Positions 38,991-49,613 of a stretch of DNA of 64,000 bases are shown piece after piece. Position 1 is the stretch's first letter. The number at the start of each line of letters is the position of its first letter. A model generated the notes under the pieces. The model did not search any database and was not told the DNA's origin. It was given only the letters and a program-made list of their open reading frames with translations. The DNA is taken from NCBI GenBank assembly GCA_033065855.1, contig JAVXUO010000350.1, forward strand, positions 44,995 through 108,994, written 5' to 3'. Both the position numbers and the translations under genes were made by a program. This stretch comes from Escallonia rubra. Its lineage: Eukaryota; Streptophyta; Magnoliopsida; Escalloniales; Escalloniaceae.

Positions 38991-39079
38991 AATGAAGATG
39001 GTGGTCGTAGGTTCATTATTGGAGAGATTCAAAAAAATGGGTAAGATATGTAAATAATTATTTAATTCAAGTAAATTGA

Positions 39080-39445
39080 AATCTCATAAAATCCGATCAT
39101 TTTTTATCGGATTTCACACTATAGAAACAAATCAAGTCAAATCCCATGAAATCTAATTCCAATTTCCTTTTTTAATGTTCCAAACAACAAATTTTAAAAT
39201 GAAATTCTATCAATTTCATCATTCCAAACACACTCTAAGTTTTGAGGACAAAGGAGGCGAGAACCTCAATAAACGCTAAAGAACAGACATCCTCTGTGAT
39301 ACCCAAGAGAAAGAGGGCCAAGTGGGTCTGTTCAATAAAATTGCTTGATTTGTATTCAATCCTGCGGAAGAATAGATATGATGTATTGACAGGCCATCAA
39401 AGAAAGATATCATACCAATGGATGAAAGACGACAGGGAAAAGGAA
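39080..39445 (+). repeat. Upstream LRR-cassette block, copy 0, left half
   Basis: This matches 43175-43550 almost base for base, starting in an AT-rich MITE-like relic ('ccgatcattttttatcgg', 'ccaaacacactc') and running through the block beginning 'gttttgaggacaaaggagg'. In the other copies this block lies directly upstream of an LRR gene. Here the LRR part is gone: the homology resumes at 40364 after an insertion and stops at about 40447. Confidence 0.8.
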
Positions 39446-40362
39446 GGCCCGTACGTTTACTTTATTTTGTTTTTGTATTTAGTAATGATGATAAAAAAAA
39501 ATGTTTTTTTCGTGTACTTTTACATTTTTTTAATTCCGTTTTGGATACAAATATCCAAACAGTAGCCAATATCATTTTTCCAAAAAAATAACTCAATGTC
39601 AGAAGCTGCTCCCTCCCTCTCTCTCCTCTCTAGCACCCCATACAGAACCATTGTTCACCCCTTCCATTCAGTTCTCTCTCTCTTCATCGTTACAGATCCA
39701 TTGCCTCTCTTCATCGTCTTTCTTCGTCGTCAGCGCCTCAAAACCTGATTCCTCCGTCAATACCTCGACCTTCGGCAAACTCTCTCTCCCCCTCTCTCTC
39801 TATCTCTCTTCCTGTACTCTTTCTTCACCCACAACCCACAGACAACACCATCAACTCCCATCCGAAAGGAGATATCGCCGGAATCCATACGAAGGAGATC
39901 TTGCCGGAATCCAGACGAAGGAGATCTCGACGGAATCCATGGCGAGATGGCTGACCGAGACGATGACGAGTCACCCTGTGGCGGTGGCTGGACTGTGGCC
40001 CGTGGTGGTCGGCGGTGGAAATGGAGGGACTTGTGGGGTATTTGATGGGATTGAGGATGTTGGGATTACGGTGAGGGTAATGAAGGGGAAGGGGAAGGGG
40101 AAGGGAAATGGGGACACACAGAGCTGGGAACAGGGAAGGGGAAGGGGAAGGGGAAAGGGAACTCGTGAAGGGGAAGAGGGAGAATGGATCCAAAAAAGTT
40201 GGTAAAAATAAAAATGAGAATGGTAAACGTACAAGAAAAATTGAAAAAAATAATACGGAAAAAACTAAAAGTACAAAATTCATTTTTAAAACTGAATACT
40301 AAAATTTAAAAAACAAAAACAAAATACAGAATACAGAAAAAAATCTCGTAAGCGTACGGGCC
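39446..40362. mobile_element. Non-autonomous TIR element (about 917 bp), Harbinger/Tourist-like by termini
   Basis: The element interrupts the copy-0 upstream block. The sister copy at 43545-43560 shows the empty site reading straight through 'ggaagtctttc'. The left end is GGCCCGTACGTTTAC and the right end is the complement of (G)GGCCCGTACGCTTAC. A 3-base GAA appears on both sides, suggesting a 3-bp target duplication. The inside holds a CT-rich stretch (about 39605-39830) resembling a plant 5' UTR, a short genic-looking segment and GGGGAA tracts. No transposase is present. The 184-codon frame inside is mostly low-complexity. Superfamily assignment is tentative. Confidence 0.7.
40084..40178 (+). 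repeat. Purine-rich GGGGAA tandem tracts
   Basis: Two clusters of GGGGAA/GGGAA repeats (about 40084-40106 and 40132-40178) lie within the TIR element. Runs of four G at 6-base spacing could form G-quadruplex structures. They also generate several spurious long open frames on both strands. Confidence 0.8.
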
Positions 40363-40447
40363 CGAAGTCTTTCAACGTGTATCACATTGGGGATTTTCAT
40401 CATTGGCTTTTTTAAAGCAAAACAGTGCATGACAGTGGTCATCCAAT
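40363..40447 (+). repeat. Upstream LRR-cassette block, copy 0, right half
   Basis: This continues the homology with 43553-43632 ('cgtgtatcacattggggatt' onward) after the TIR element. The match ends at about 40447 ('gtcatccaat'), marking a deletion or recombination breakpoint where the LRR gene should follow. Confidence 0.75.
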
Positions 40448-41300
40448 ATGACATTGATGGAATAAACACAGGCTCTTAGGCATCTGATGGACATGCATTG
40501 GCATCTGGAAAAGCGATATGCTTCCCAGAAGGTGTAGTCCTAAGCACATATTCAATCTGTGGGCGCTCAATGGACTAGTAGAAGAGCGTGTAGACTGGTT
40601 CTCTCTAGTGACTGTGTTCCCTTTTCGGTCTAGTCTCGTATGGAAATTTTCGATGAGAATTTTTGGCAAGTCTTCGTTATTATCTACACTAGCAGGAGTT
40701 ATGAGTGCAGCGAAAAGTCCGGTTGCTAAGCATACTGTACATCTTGACACCCTAGAAAGACCAACTTGCACTAATTCCTTTACCTTGTTAAAGGTCATTG
40801 ATTTATGGATCAAATTCTCATGGAATTTCCATACATCAAATCACTGATGTATGGATCATATTTGCGTTGGAGGCATCAAATCACTAATTCCATACATCAG
40901 CGAAAAGTCTTCGTTAATGTATGGATCATATTTGCGTTGGAGGCATCAATTTCCTGGGTCATTTTCCTATTTTGGCAGTATGGTGTACTCCATCATAGCA
41001 GACTTCAGTCGCGTTACAACTGTGGATGTCAACCACTTGCTTGGCGTGTCCTTTGCTCCATTGAAGTAACATCGACATTTCTGGTTGCAGTGGTACCAAA
41101 AAAGCCATTGGCATTTGAGGCCAAGGATAGGCACAGCGCCTTGAGAGGTGCATTACGTTAAATCCAGCTCCTTTTTTACTAAATACCATTGTTAAATAGT
41201 TGTCGCTATCTTATGTGTACTCCAGGAATTGTGCTTCTGGTGCAATACATTTAGACCTTTTTCTACACTTTCTCAGATCTCTGTCCGCATTAAATTCAAA
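40448..41300. other. Unassigned sequence downstream of the copy-0 breakpoint
   Basis: Several open frames of 70-125 codons occur on both strands (for example 40439-40813 minus and 40805-41161 plus), but none resembles a family I know and they overlap each other. This is possibly transposon-derived or decayed genic DNA. It contains a 32-bp local duplication at 40848 and 40918. Confidence 0.4.
40848..40949 (+). repeat. Short tandem duplication (32 bp, copies 70 bp apart)
   Basis: The segment starting 'tgtatggatcatatttgcg' occurs at 40848-40879 and again at 40918-40949. It is preceded by related 'ccatacatca' pieces. This is a local slippage or duplication. Confidence 0.8.
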
Positions 41301-41309
41301 AAGAAAAAA

Positions 41310-41720
41310 AAGTTGGAAAAATGTTTTGCTGCCACCGGATTCTAGGAAGATAGCTACAATAATGTAGCGACAATTACTTGTCACCACATACAGTTTGTGA
41401 CATTTCTGTTAACACTTTCAGCGACAATTCTTAACAATTTTTTTTATTTCCAGTTAGTAAAAGCTACTAAAGACATTTAGTCGCTATATGGGAGGTTGAC
41501 ATTATCTTCCTATAACTTAGACAATATTTTCTCAACAAGTTTGCTGCAATCTGGGTTGTAGGTAATTCGTGTAGCCATAAAGTGATTGCCGCTAAATATT
41601 TTTACTGACATATAATCACTGAAATTAAAAAAGTGCTGCTATGAATAGTGTTGCAAAATATGTCTGCAAATACACTAGCAATATTTAGTGATAATTAATC
41701 GTACTATTCAGAGGGTTGCA
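41310..41720. repeat. Dispersed repeat with TAGCGAC/GTCGCTA motifs
   Basis: Motifs such as 'tagcgacaatta', 'agcgacaattctt' and 'tagtcgctatatg' recur in both orientations. Diverged relatives lie at 47330-47465 and 51545-51700, upstream of the later LRR copies. The pattern resembles subterminal repeats of a DNA transposon, but no clean ends were found. Confidence 0.45.
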
Positions 41721-41888
41721 TGCTATTCTTATTACCAAAGTTGCAGCCAAAATCTTCTCATAAAAAATAAAAAGAGAGAGACAAAGAGGAGAGAGAAGAA
41801 ACAGAGAGATTAGTATTCGGATAGGGAATATTCTGTTGACACTATTACTTACGAATTGGAGTAATTTGGTCCATTCTATGATAAAAAA

Positions 41889-42443
41889 GTGCATTATACC
41901 AAGTTTTTAGCGACAAAAGAGGTGAGGACCTCAGTAAACGCCTAAAAATAGACATCCTCTAAGTTTAGAGTGAACATATAATACCCAAATGAAACAAGGC
42001 TAAATGGGTCTGTTCATTAAAGCTGCTGGTTTGTATTCAAACCAGTGAAAGGATAGGTATGATGTGTTGAGAGGCCATCAAAGAAAGATGGCATACCAAT
42101 GGATGAAAGACGATATGGAAAAGGGGGTCTCCACTCCATTTCTCCCTTGGAGTGAACTTTGGTGTTTAGCTATCCGAAGTCTTTCGTCGTGTATCCGAAG
42201 TCTTTCGTCGTGTATCCGAAGTCTTTCAACAGGGCATGAAAAGTCGTCATCCAATTCACAACCACTGATTATTAGGCCAATCAAGTATAGTGCAAAACAG
42301 TGGGCTCCCCACCGACTCTACAGACGGCACGAAGAAGGAACCTAATATTAATGGCGTGGTGAGCAGGAATTTTTCCTATAAGCACATACTCTGTGTTTTC
42401 CTTGTTTCTGCCTCACCTACTAAATCCAACATCACATTCACGC
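41889..42443 (+). promoter_or_regulatory. Conserved upstream block of LRR copy A
   Basis: This is homologous to the blocks before copies B (43345-43768), C (47053-48104) and D (51326-52166): shared landmarks are 'gaggtgaggacctca', 'caaccactgattatta' and 'agtgcaaaacagtggg'. Its fixed position directly before the ATG suggests it contains the promoter and 5' UTR of the ancestral gene. No single TATA box is certain. It carries a private 21-bp triplication at 42171-42230. Confidence 0.5.
42171..42230 (+). repeat. 21-bp tandem triplication in the copy-A upstream block
   Basis: The unit starting 'tatccgaagtctttcgtcg' is repeated at 42171 and 42192, with a third slightly diverged copy from 42213. 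The other cassettes contain a single copy ('ccgaagtctttca'), so this is a lineage-specific expansion. Confidence 0.85.
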
Positions 42444-43153
42444 ATGGAGAGAGCTACTTGCTTCCTGCTTTTAGTAGCAGCAGTGTTCTTGTTACAATCT
42501 ATGCGTATGAGTTGCTCGGCGACCCTTAGAAATGTAACCAGCATCACCACTGATGAATCCGCCCTACTCGCCTTAAAAGCCCGTGTTGTCACGCTAAATG
42601 CTTATGACATTTTAGCGACCAACTGGTCCTCTGCTACCTCAGTATGTAACTGGGTTGGGGTTATTTCCAGCCGTCCCCATAATAGAGTTGCAGCCTTGAA
42701 TCTTTTAAACATGGGCCTGGTAGGCACCATACCTCCCCAGACATCGGAAACATCTCATTTCTTGTTTCTCTTGACATTAGCAACAACAGTTTCTCCGGCA
42801 GTCTGCCCGAGGAGATGGCTCATTTGCGCCGGCTAAGAGAATTGTTTGCAAGAGACAATGTGCTAAGTGGGGAGCTTCCCTCGTGGCTTGGCGAATTACG
42901 TCAACTTCAAGTGCTGCATGTCGGAAATAACAGCTTCTCGGGCACAATCCCACCATCTATTTGTAACGTCTCAACGCTTGAGAGGTTGAGTTTGAACTAC
43001 AATTCTTTAAATGGAAGGATCCCGGAAGAGATTGGCAATCTTATAAATCTTAAAGCTCTTTCATTGTCGACGAACCAATTTAGTGGGCCAGTACCCAGCG
43101 AGATTGGAGGTTTATCGATGCTCAAGGAGTTATCTCTTGACAATAATAATTCC
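42444..43153 (+). pseudogene. LRR receptor-kinase-like gene, copy A, frameshifted and truncated
   Basis: ATG at 42444 opens a signal peptide (MERATCFLLLVAAVFLLQS…), then an LRRNT-type cap with a CNWVGV motif and plant extracellular LRRs (xIPxxIGNL type). Two extra C at about 42740 ('cctccccagac' versus 'cctccagac' in copy B) shift the frame. Reading continues in another frame from about 42780. Near 43050 the first exon runs directly into sequence that in copy B belongs to exon 3, so introns 1 and 2 and several LRRs are missing, consistent with a deletion between similar LRRs. Homology stops at about 43153 in an AT-rich MITE-like relic. There is no transmembrane or kinase part. Confidence 0.85.
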
Positions 43154-43344
43154 ATGAAATCTAGTCAAATTTCATGAAATCTCATAAAATCCGATCATTT
43201 TTTATCGGATTTCACACTATAGAAACAAATCCAGTCAAATTCCATGAAATCTAATTTCAATTTCCTTTTTTAATGTTCCAAACAATAAATTTTGAAAATG
43301 TAAAATGAAATTCTATCAATTTCATCATTCCAAACACACTCTAA
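43154..43344. repeat. AT-rich MITE-like relic
   Basis: This is nearly identical to 39080-39240. It contains the small palindrome 'ccgatcattttttatcgg', repeated 'catgaaatct' motifs and a terminal-looking 'ccaaacacactc'. The opposite terminus is missing, so it is a truncated element that marks the junction between LRR copy A and the next cassette. Confidence 0.55.
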
Positions 43345-43768
43345 GTTTTGAGGACAAAGGAGGCGAGAACCTCAATAAACGCTAAAGATCAGACATCCTC
43401 TGTGATACCCAAGAGAAAGAGGGCCAAGTGGGTCTGTTCAATAAAACTGCTTGATTTGTATTCAATCCTGCGGAAGAATAGATATGATGTATTGACAGGC
43501 CATCAAAGAAAGATATCATACCAATGGATGAAAGACGACATGGAAAAGGAAGTCTTTCAACGTGTATCACATTGGGGATTTTCATCATTGGCTTTTTTAA
43601 AGCAAAACAGTGCATGACAGTGGTCATCCAATTCACACCTACCGACTATTAGGCCAGTGGTCTCCCCACCAATCTCCAGAAGGCACGAAGCAGGAATTTT
43701 TCCAATAAACACACTCTCTGTTTTCCTTGTTTCTGCCTCACCTACTAAATCCAACATCAAATTCACGC
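43345..43768 (+). promoter_or_regulatory. Conserved upstream block of LRR copy B
   Basis: This is the uninterrupted version of the upstream block. It provides the empty site for the TIR element at 39446. It differs from copy 0 by only a few bases over the shared part, showing a recent duplication. It presumably holds the promoter and 5' UTR of copy B. Confidence 0.5.
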
Positions 43769-45421
43769 ATGGAGAGAGCTACTTGCTTCCTGCTTTTAGT
43801 AGCAGCAGTGTTCTTGTTACAATCTATGCGTATGAGTTGCTCGGCGACCCTTAGAACTGTAAGCAGCATCACCACTGATCAATCCGCCCTACTCGCCTTA
43901 AAAGCCCGTGTTGTCAATTTAGACGCTCATGAAATTTTAGCAACCTACTGGTCCTCTACGACCCCCGTTTGTAACTGGGTTGGGGTCATTTGCAGCCGTC
44001 GTCATAATAGAGTTGCATCCTTGAATCTTTCAAACATGGGCTTGGTAGGAACCATACCTCCAGACATTGGAAACATTTCATTTCTTGTTTCTCTTGACAT
44101 TAGCAACAACAGTTTCTCTGGCAGCCTGCCCAAAGAGATGGCTCATTTGCGCCGGCTCAGAGAATTGCTTGCAAGATACAATGTGCTAAGTGGGGAGCTT
44201 CCCTTGTGGCTTGGCGAATTACGTCAACTTCAAGTGCTGTATGTCGGAAATAACAGCTTCTCGGGCACAATCCCACCATCTATTTGTAACGTGTCAATGC
44301 TTGAAAGATTGAATTTGAATTACAATTCTCTAGAAGGAAGGATCCCGGAAGACATCGGCAATCTTGTAAATCTCAAATGGCTTGTACTAGAAGGAAATGA
44401 CTTAACTGGCCAAATTCCGTCTAGTATTGGTGGATGTTACAAACTTGAACTAGTGAGGTTGGCGTATAACACACTTACGGGACCAATACCGAATGTGATT
44501 GGGAACTTATCAATGCTTAAGGAGCTAAATCTTCGCTTCAATACTCTCACAGGTTTGAATGTCATATTAACGAGAAAAAGGGCATTAACAGAGGGTGTAA
44601 GCCCCATCATGTTACTTGTAGCATTTAATTTCTCTATATGCTCATATAAAATGTTTCCTTACAACTACAAAATCTAAGCATTTTGCAGGCATCATTCCAC
44701 CCGTTGCGAACTTAACTGCGCTTCAGACGTTGGATCTTACTTATTGCACTGGCTTGAAAGGTTAGAATGTCATTCCACTATTGTCACATTAGTTTCAGCA
44801 CAATCTTTAAAGCTTGAGAGGTTTACTAAAATCTCAATTCACTAAAAGGAGGGATTCCGGAAGACATTGGCAATCTTTTAAATCTCAAATGGCTTAGTCT
44901 GTCGCGGAACGAGCTGAATGGCCCAATATTGGCTAGTATTGGTCGATGTTCTAAACTAGAAGTTCTTGCATTGTCGATGAACCGATTTAGTGGGCCAGTA
45001 CCCAGAGAGATTGGAGGTTTATCGATGCTCAAGGAGTTGTATCTTGGTCAAAATTTCTTGACAGGTTTGAACATCATATGATATGTTATTGTCTAATGAG
45101 CTTATGTTTATGTATGCTCCTAAAATGTGGCTTCATTATAAGTATATATTTATTACAGGCACCATCTCGAGTTTCCTCTACAACATACCAAGTCTGCAAC
45201 AAATTCAAATATTGTATTTGGCATCCAACAACTTCAGTGGATCGATACCAAGAGACATTGGGAACTTAACTATGCTTAAGCGACTAAATCTTTCTTATAA
45301 CAAGTTGACAGGTACGTGTGGTGTCAAACGTTCCTCTGCTTCAAGTAATAAGCGTCACAAACAAAATCAACTGTGGAAAACCAACATAGTAACACTAAAT
45401 CACAACAAAGAAAATATATGA
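43769..45421 (+). CDS. LRR ectodomain protein, copy B (LRR receptor-kinase-like, kinase absent)
   Basis: Exons: 43769-44552, 44689-44760 (72 nt), 44849-45064 (216 nt) and 45159-45311 (153 nt), each ending in phase 1 with GT-AG borders and no stop. Exon 1 encodes a signal peptide (residues 1 to about 26), an LRRNT cap (QSALLALKA… CNWVGV) and about eight LRRs; exons 2-4 add about six 24-residue-type repeats. Single-LRR-sized exons with phase-1 junctions inside the LxG step are typical of this family (FLS2/EFR-related LRR-XII-like receptors). In that family a transmembrane segment and kinase should follow; here none does. Reading through the last donor (GTACGT) gives about 36 unrelated residues to TGA at 45419-45421, a secreted product of about 444 residues. 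It could be a functional LRR-only protein or a truncated gene whose frame has not yet decayed. Confidence 0.7.
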
Positions 45422-45671
45422 AGTAATAACTCCGTGAATACAAATTCGAGATATTTTCATGGTTTATCTTAGAAGCCTCCATTAATTATAATTGAGTTCA
45501 CATATAATATAAAATCATTTATGTCATTTATAGTCTCCAACAACGTATTATACTTGCAAGTTATTAGTTTTTATAACGTGAGAAGCCCAAATAAGAACCC
45601 CGTTTTTACACATACTGCTCACCTCAACTTCAATCACATATTAGTGCCCTTTTGCACCTATTACTCATTGA
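45422..45671 (+). other. Intron-like remnant downstream of LRR copy B
   Basis: This AT-rich sequence is shared with 49724-49976 and in part with the copy-D region. It probably belongs to the intron that originally followed exon 4. No coding sequence was seen. Confidence 0.5.
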
Positions 45672-46156
45672 CTAGCCCTGAAACCCGTGCGAAACACGGT
45701 CTTATTAATACTCATCTACTTAAAAAACTTTGAATTGCATACTAAAATATATTGCACAATTTATATTTTAATGATTATTTCATCAAAGAAAGTAACTTGT
45801 ATATTCAAATGAGTGAACTTTCTACTAATAGAATAAAGTACCCCTCGTAGGGAAATATCAATAAATGATGTCCTTGAGCATGTATCTACTTTTGATTTGG
45901 TAACTATATAGAGCAACAAAAATTAAATGTTTGTTTGGTAGAAAAAAAAAGAAAAAAATAGACTACACTGAAAAAACATGTGGAGATAATATTGAGATTG
46001 ACTCGTTATTGCTTCAGACATTTTTATTATGCTTCTATAAGTTTGTTCGAAAGTAATTTGCACATTTCTATGGCATGCCCATAAAATTAACCACATGTTA
46101 GTTTAATGTTGATTGAGACAATTTGTTATATATATATTTTTGAACCATATGGTTTA
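45672..46156 (-). mobile_element. Helitron-like 3' end, cassette B
   Basis: On the minus strand a hairpin (CCGTG-TTTCG-CACGG) is followed by about 9 bases and CTAG, then T (CTAG at 45672-45675), the pattern of a plant Helitron 3' terminus. The body extends rightwards into AT-rich DNA and is interrupted by a MULE-like element at 46166. The same end lies at 49977 and 56639. No 5' TC end or Rep/helicase gene was found, so it is non-autonomous or truncated. Confidence 0.45.
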
Positions 46157-46165
46157 TAAAAGTTA

Positions 46166-47052
46166 TGGGAAATGAAAAATGGCCTCCCATCAAGTGCATC
46201 AGGTTTGTGGGTCGACCCCCTCAGTTTGACAATTGGGCCTTTTTATCTATCAATTTGGTGCAATTGAGGACAATTGATTTATTTTAGACAATATTGGCCT
46301 GGTAAAAGACACAACTGTCCTTCATATCTTTAACTGCTTTACCTTCTCTTCTTCAATCCTTCATCACCAACTCAAGCACCACCGCACCCATAACCACCCC
46401 AACTTATGAACCGCCGCCGCCGCCATCATATCCTCAATACTTGTGCTGCTGCCACAAAATCCATTCGTACCCCACTTGTTTCCAATCCCAAACCCAATCA
46501 CCGAGCCACCTGCCTGCGCACAACCAAGCAATCGCTGAACACCATTTAAGGGCCTAAACCACCCAAAAATTACATATCCAACTACCACCTTAAGAACCAC
46601 CGCCACAGCCGCCAATGAGCCTACCCCAGTAACCACCACTGCCACCAAGGATCCCACCCTAAAAAATACCTACCCACCTACCTGCAGCACCGCCAAGACA
46701 TCGCCCATGACCATCAACAGAGAGATTGAGGTTTTTTTTGCCGGTTGTTAATGTTTGTGGAGGTGGGTTTGAATGGGACAGGGTGATGGTTCATGGCGGT
46801 GGCAGCATGAGCGGGCGCTCAGTCAACGATGGCTACGGTGGTGTGGTGAGGAGTAGGAAGGGTGGGCAGTGATTGATTGATTGCAACAAGTGCAGTGGTT
46901 GAGGAGATGAAGATGGAGGTGATGGTCGATGGAGGCCGCGGTGGCAGTTGGGGGTGGGAGGGGGTAGTGGTTTGATTGGCGGCAGCTACAGGTGTGGGTG
47001 AAGGGGACACTGGTTTCTACCTAGAATTTCTGCGGTTTATTTTTCTTGTTAC
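46166..47052. mobile_element. MULE-like element, cassette B copy, right end truncated
   Basis: The left flank is TAAAAGTTA (46157-46165), identical to the 9-bp sequence at 58971-58979 that follows the right end of the cassette-D relative. The left terminus (GGGAAATGAAAAATGGCC) pairs with the D right end (complement GAGGAAATGACAAATGCC). Nine-base duplications are typical of MULEs. The interior is Pro/Thr-rich in one frame and Gly-rich in the other, with no conserved open frame among the three copies. The right part stops at 'cttgttac', where the next cassette begins. Confidence 0.6.
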
Positions 47053-48104
47053 AAAAAAATGTATTATACTAGGTTTTTAGCGCCAAAGGAGGTGAGGACC
47101 TCAACAAACGCCTAAAAATAGACATTCCCTAAGTTTAGAGTGAACATATGATACCCAAGAGAAAGAGGGCTAAACGGGTCCGCTCATTAAAACTGCTTGG
47201 TTTGCATACAATCCAGTGAAAGGATAGGCATGATGCTTCTGCTAGATGGTGGACTTGAATGAGATGTTACTCATTTACGGAAAATGAACTACTGCTAATA
47301 TTAGTTGAACAAATTTTGGCGACAATCAATAGTCACTAAATATTTTTAGTGCTTTTCTCCAAAAACTTTTAGCGATAATTCTTAACACTATATTTTTTTA
47401 ACATTACTAAATAAAAGCTACTAAAAACATGTAGTGACCATTAATTATCGCTATATGTGAAGTTAGAGGAAGAGTCTTTCCACCCAATCGCAGCCAAAAA
47501 AAATTTCGTATTAGCATACCACCCTTTTATCTCATGACAGATATGGATTTCAGCTACCTCCACATACCTCGACTTTCATAAGTACTCACGTCTTCTTCTT
47601 CTCCCTTGCAAGAACACGAAAGTTGAAGTAGATACGCAGTTATCAAGATCACTGCACCATCACATGTTAGAAGGTTCACAGACTGCGATCCATTGACAGG
47701 CCAGCAAAGAAAGATAGAATACCAAAGGATGAAAGACGATATAGAAAAGGAAGTCTCCACTCCATTTCCCCCTTGGAGCGAAGTTTGGGTTATGCTCCGA
47801 AGTCTTTCAGCATGAATCAAATTAGAGATTGTCAACAATGGCGTCGAATCTTTTGAAAACATTTCCAAAGTACAGCTACTATAAAGCATAACAGTGCATG
47901 AAAAGTCATCATCCAATTCACAACGACTGATTATTACGCCAATCAAGCATAGTGAAAAATGGTGGGATCCCCGCCAACTCTACAGAACTCACGAAGAAGG
48001 AACGTAATATTAACGGTGTGGTGGGCAGGAATTTTTCCAATAAACACATACTTTGTGTTTTCCTTGGTTGTGCCTCACCTGTAAATCCAAAGTCACATTC
48101 ATGC
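47053..48104 (+). promoter_or_regulatory. Conserved upstream block of LRR copy C, with an internal insertion
   Basis: This begins 'ttagcgccaaaggaggtgag' and matches copies A, B and D. About 450 bases (roughly 47240-47690, including TAGCGAC-type motifs) split it relative to copies A and B. The same extra segment is present in the copy-D block, so C and D share a more recent ancestor. Confidence 0.5.
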
Positions 48105-49613
48105 ATGGAGAGGGCTATTTGCCTCCTGTTTTTAGTAGCAGCAGTGGTTTTTAGACAATCTCTGCGTATGGGTTGCTCGGTGCCCCTTAGCAGTGTAACC
48201 AGCATTACCACTGATCAATCCGCCCTACTCGCCTTAAAAGCCTGTGATGTCGCTTTAGCCGCTCATGACATTTGAGCGACAAATTGGTTCTCCGTTACCC
48301 CCCTTTGTAACTGGGTTGGGGTCATTTGCAGCCACCGTCACAATAGAGTTGCAGCCTCGGATCTTTCAAACGTGGGCATCGTAGGCACCATACCTCCACA
48401 CATTGGAAACATCTCATTTCTTGCTTCTCTTGACATTAGCAACCACAGTTTCTCTTGCAAACTGCCCAAAGCGATGGCTCATTTCCGGCTACAAAGAGAA
48501 AAGCTTGCAAGACACAATGACCTAAGTGGAGAACTTCCCTCGTGACTTGGCGAGTTACGTCAACTTCAAGTACTGGAGGCACAATCCCACCATCTCCTTA
48601 TAACGTATCAACGCTTGAGAGGTTGAATTTGAACTGCAATCTTGCAAGTCTCAAATGGCCTGTACTATATGAGAATGACTTAACTGGCCAAATTCCATCA
48701 AGTATTGGTGCATGTTACAAACTTGAAGCCGTGACGCTGGCATATAACAAAATTAGTGGATCAATACCAAATGTGATTGGAAATTTATCAATGCTTAAGC
48801 AGCTAAGTCTTGGCGTCAACACTTTCACATGTTTAGTTACCACGCCTCTTGTGGTCATAGATGGATCTTTTAACAAGGAAAGGGCATTAACAGAGGATCG
48901 AAGCCCCATCATGTTATGTTTAGCATTTAATTTCTCTGTATGATCATAGAAAATGCTTTCTTTCAACTAAAAAATCTAAGCATTTTGCAGGCGTCATCCC
49001 ACCGGTTGGGAACTTAACTGCGCTTCAAAAGTTGGATCTTACTTATTGCACTGGCTTGAAAGGCTAGAAATTCATTACACTATTGTCACATCAGTTTTAG
49101 CAAAATATTTAAAGCTTGATGAGAGGTTTATTAAAAATTCAACTTACTACCAGGAGGGATTCCGGAAGACATTGGCAAACTTTCAAATCTCAATTGGCTT
49201 AGCCTGTCGCGGAACGAGCTGAATGGCCCAATATTGGCTAGTATTGGTCGATGTTCTAAACTAGAAGTTCTTTCATTGTCGATGAACCGATTTAGTGGGC
49301 CAGTACCCAGAGAGATTGGAGGTTTATCAATGCTCAAGGAGTTATATCTTGGTCAAAATTTCTTGACAGGTTTGAACATCATATGAATTGTTATTGTCTA
49401 ATGAGCTTCTGTTTAGGTATGCTCCTAAAATGTGGCTTCATTATAAGTATATATTTACAGGCACCATCTGGAGTTTCCTCTACAACATACCAAGTCTGCA
49501 ACAAATTCAAATATTGTCTTTGGCATCCAACAACTTCAGTGGATCGATACCAAGAGACATTGGGAACTTAACTATGCTTAAGCAACTAGATCTTTCTTAT
49601 AACAAGTTGACAG
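48105..49613 (+). pseudogene. LRR receptor-kinase-like gene, copy C, multiply disrupted
   Basis: ATG at 48105 starts a signal peptide like copy B, but TTA has become TGA at about 48272 and a TGG-equivalent codon has become TGA at about 48543. A short deletion lies near 48575 and another near 48640. Exon equivalents are 48105 to about 48830, 48991-49062, 49154-49369 and 49461-49613. The first donor has decayed from AGGT to ATGT and the second from GGTTAG to GGCTAG. Exons 3 and 4 remain very close to copy B. The kinase portion is absent. It is clearly non-functional. Confidence 0.9.

Larger units (their letters stand above)
36510..39031. other. Single-copy region with weak minus-strand exon-like pieces, no firm gene
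   Basis: The region is mostly AT-rich and non-coding. On the minus strand a few short segments have splice-like borders and open frames: about 38471-38507 (ends at GTGAGC), about 37982-38014 (opens after TTACAG, ends before GTTTGC) and 36931-37046. They could be parts of an old or very intron-rich gene that I cannot identify, or chance. No transposon ends were seen. Confidence 0.3.

Noticed and set aside
39651..40205. 184-codon plus-strand frame and the 152-codon minus-strand frame over the same DNA
   Set aside because: Both lie inside the TIR element and are driven by CT-rich and GGGGAA repeats.
45312..47052. Search for the missing transmembrane and kinase exons after LRR copy B
   Set aside because: No kinase motifs (glycine loop, HRD, DFG) were found in any frame; the region is Helitron- and MULE-like sequence.
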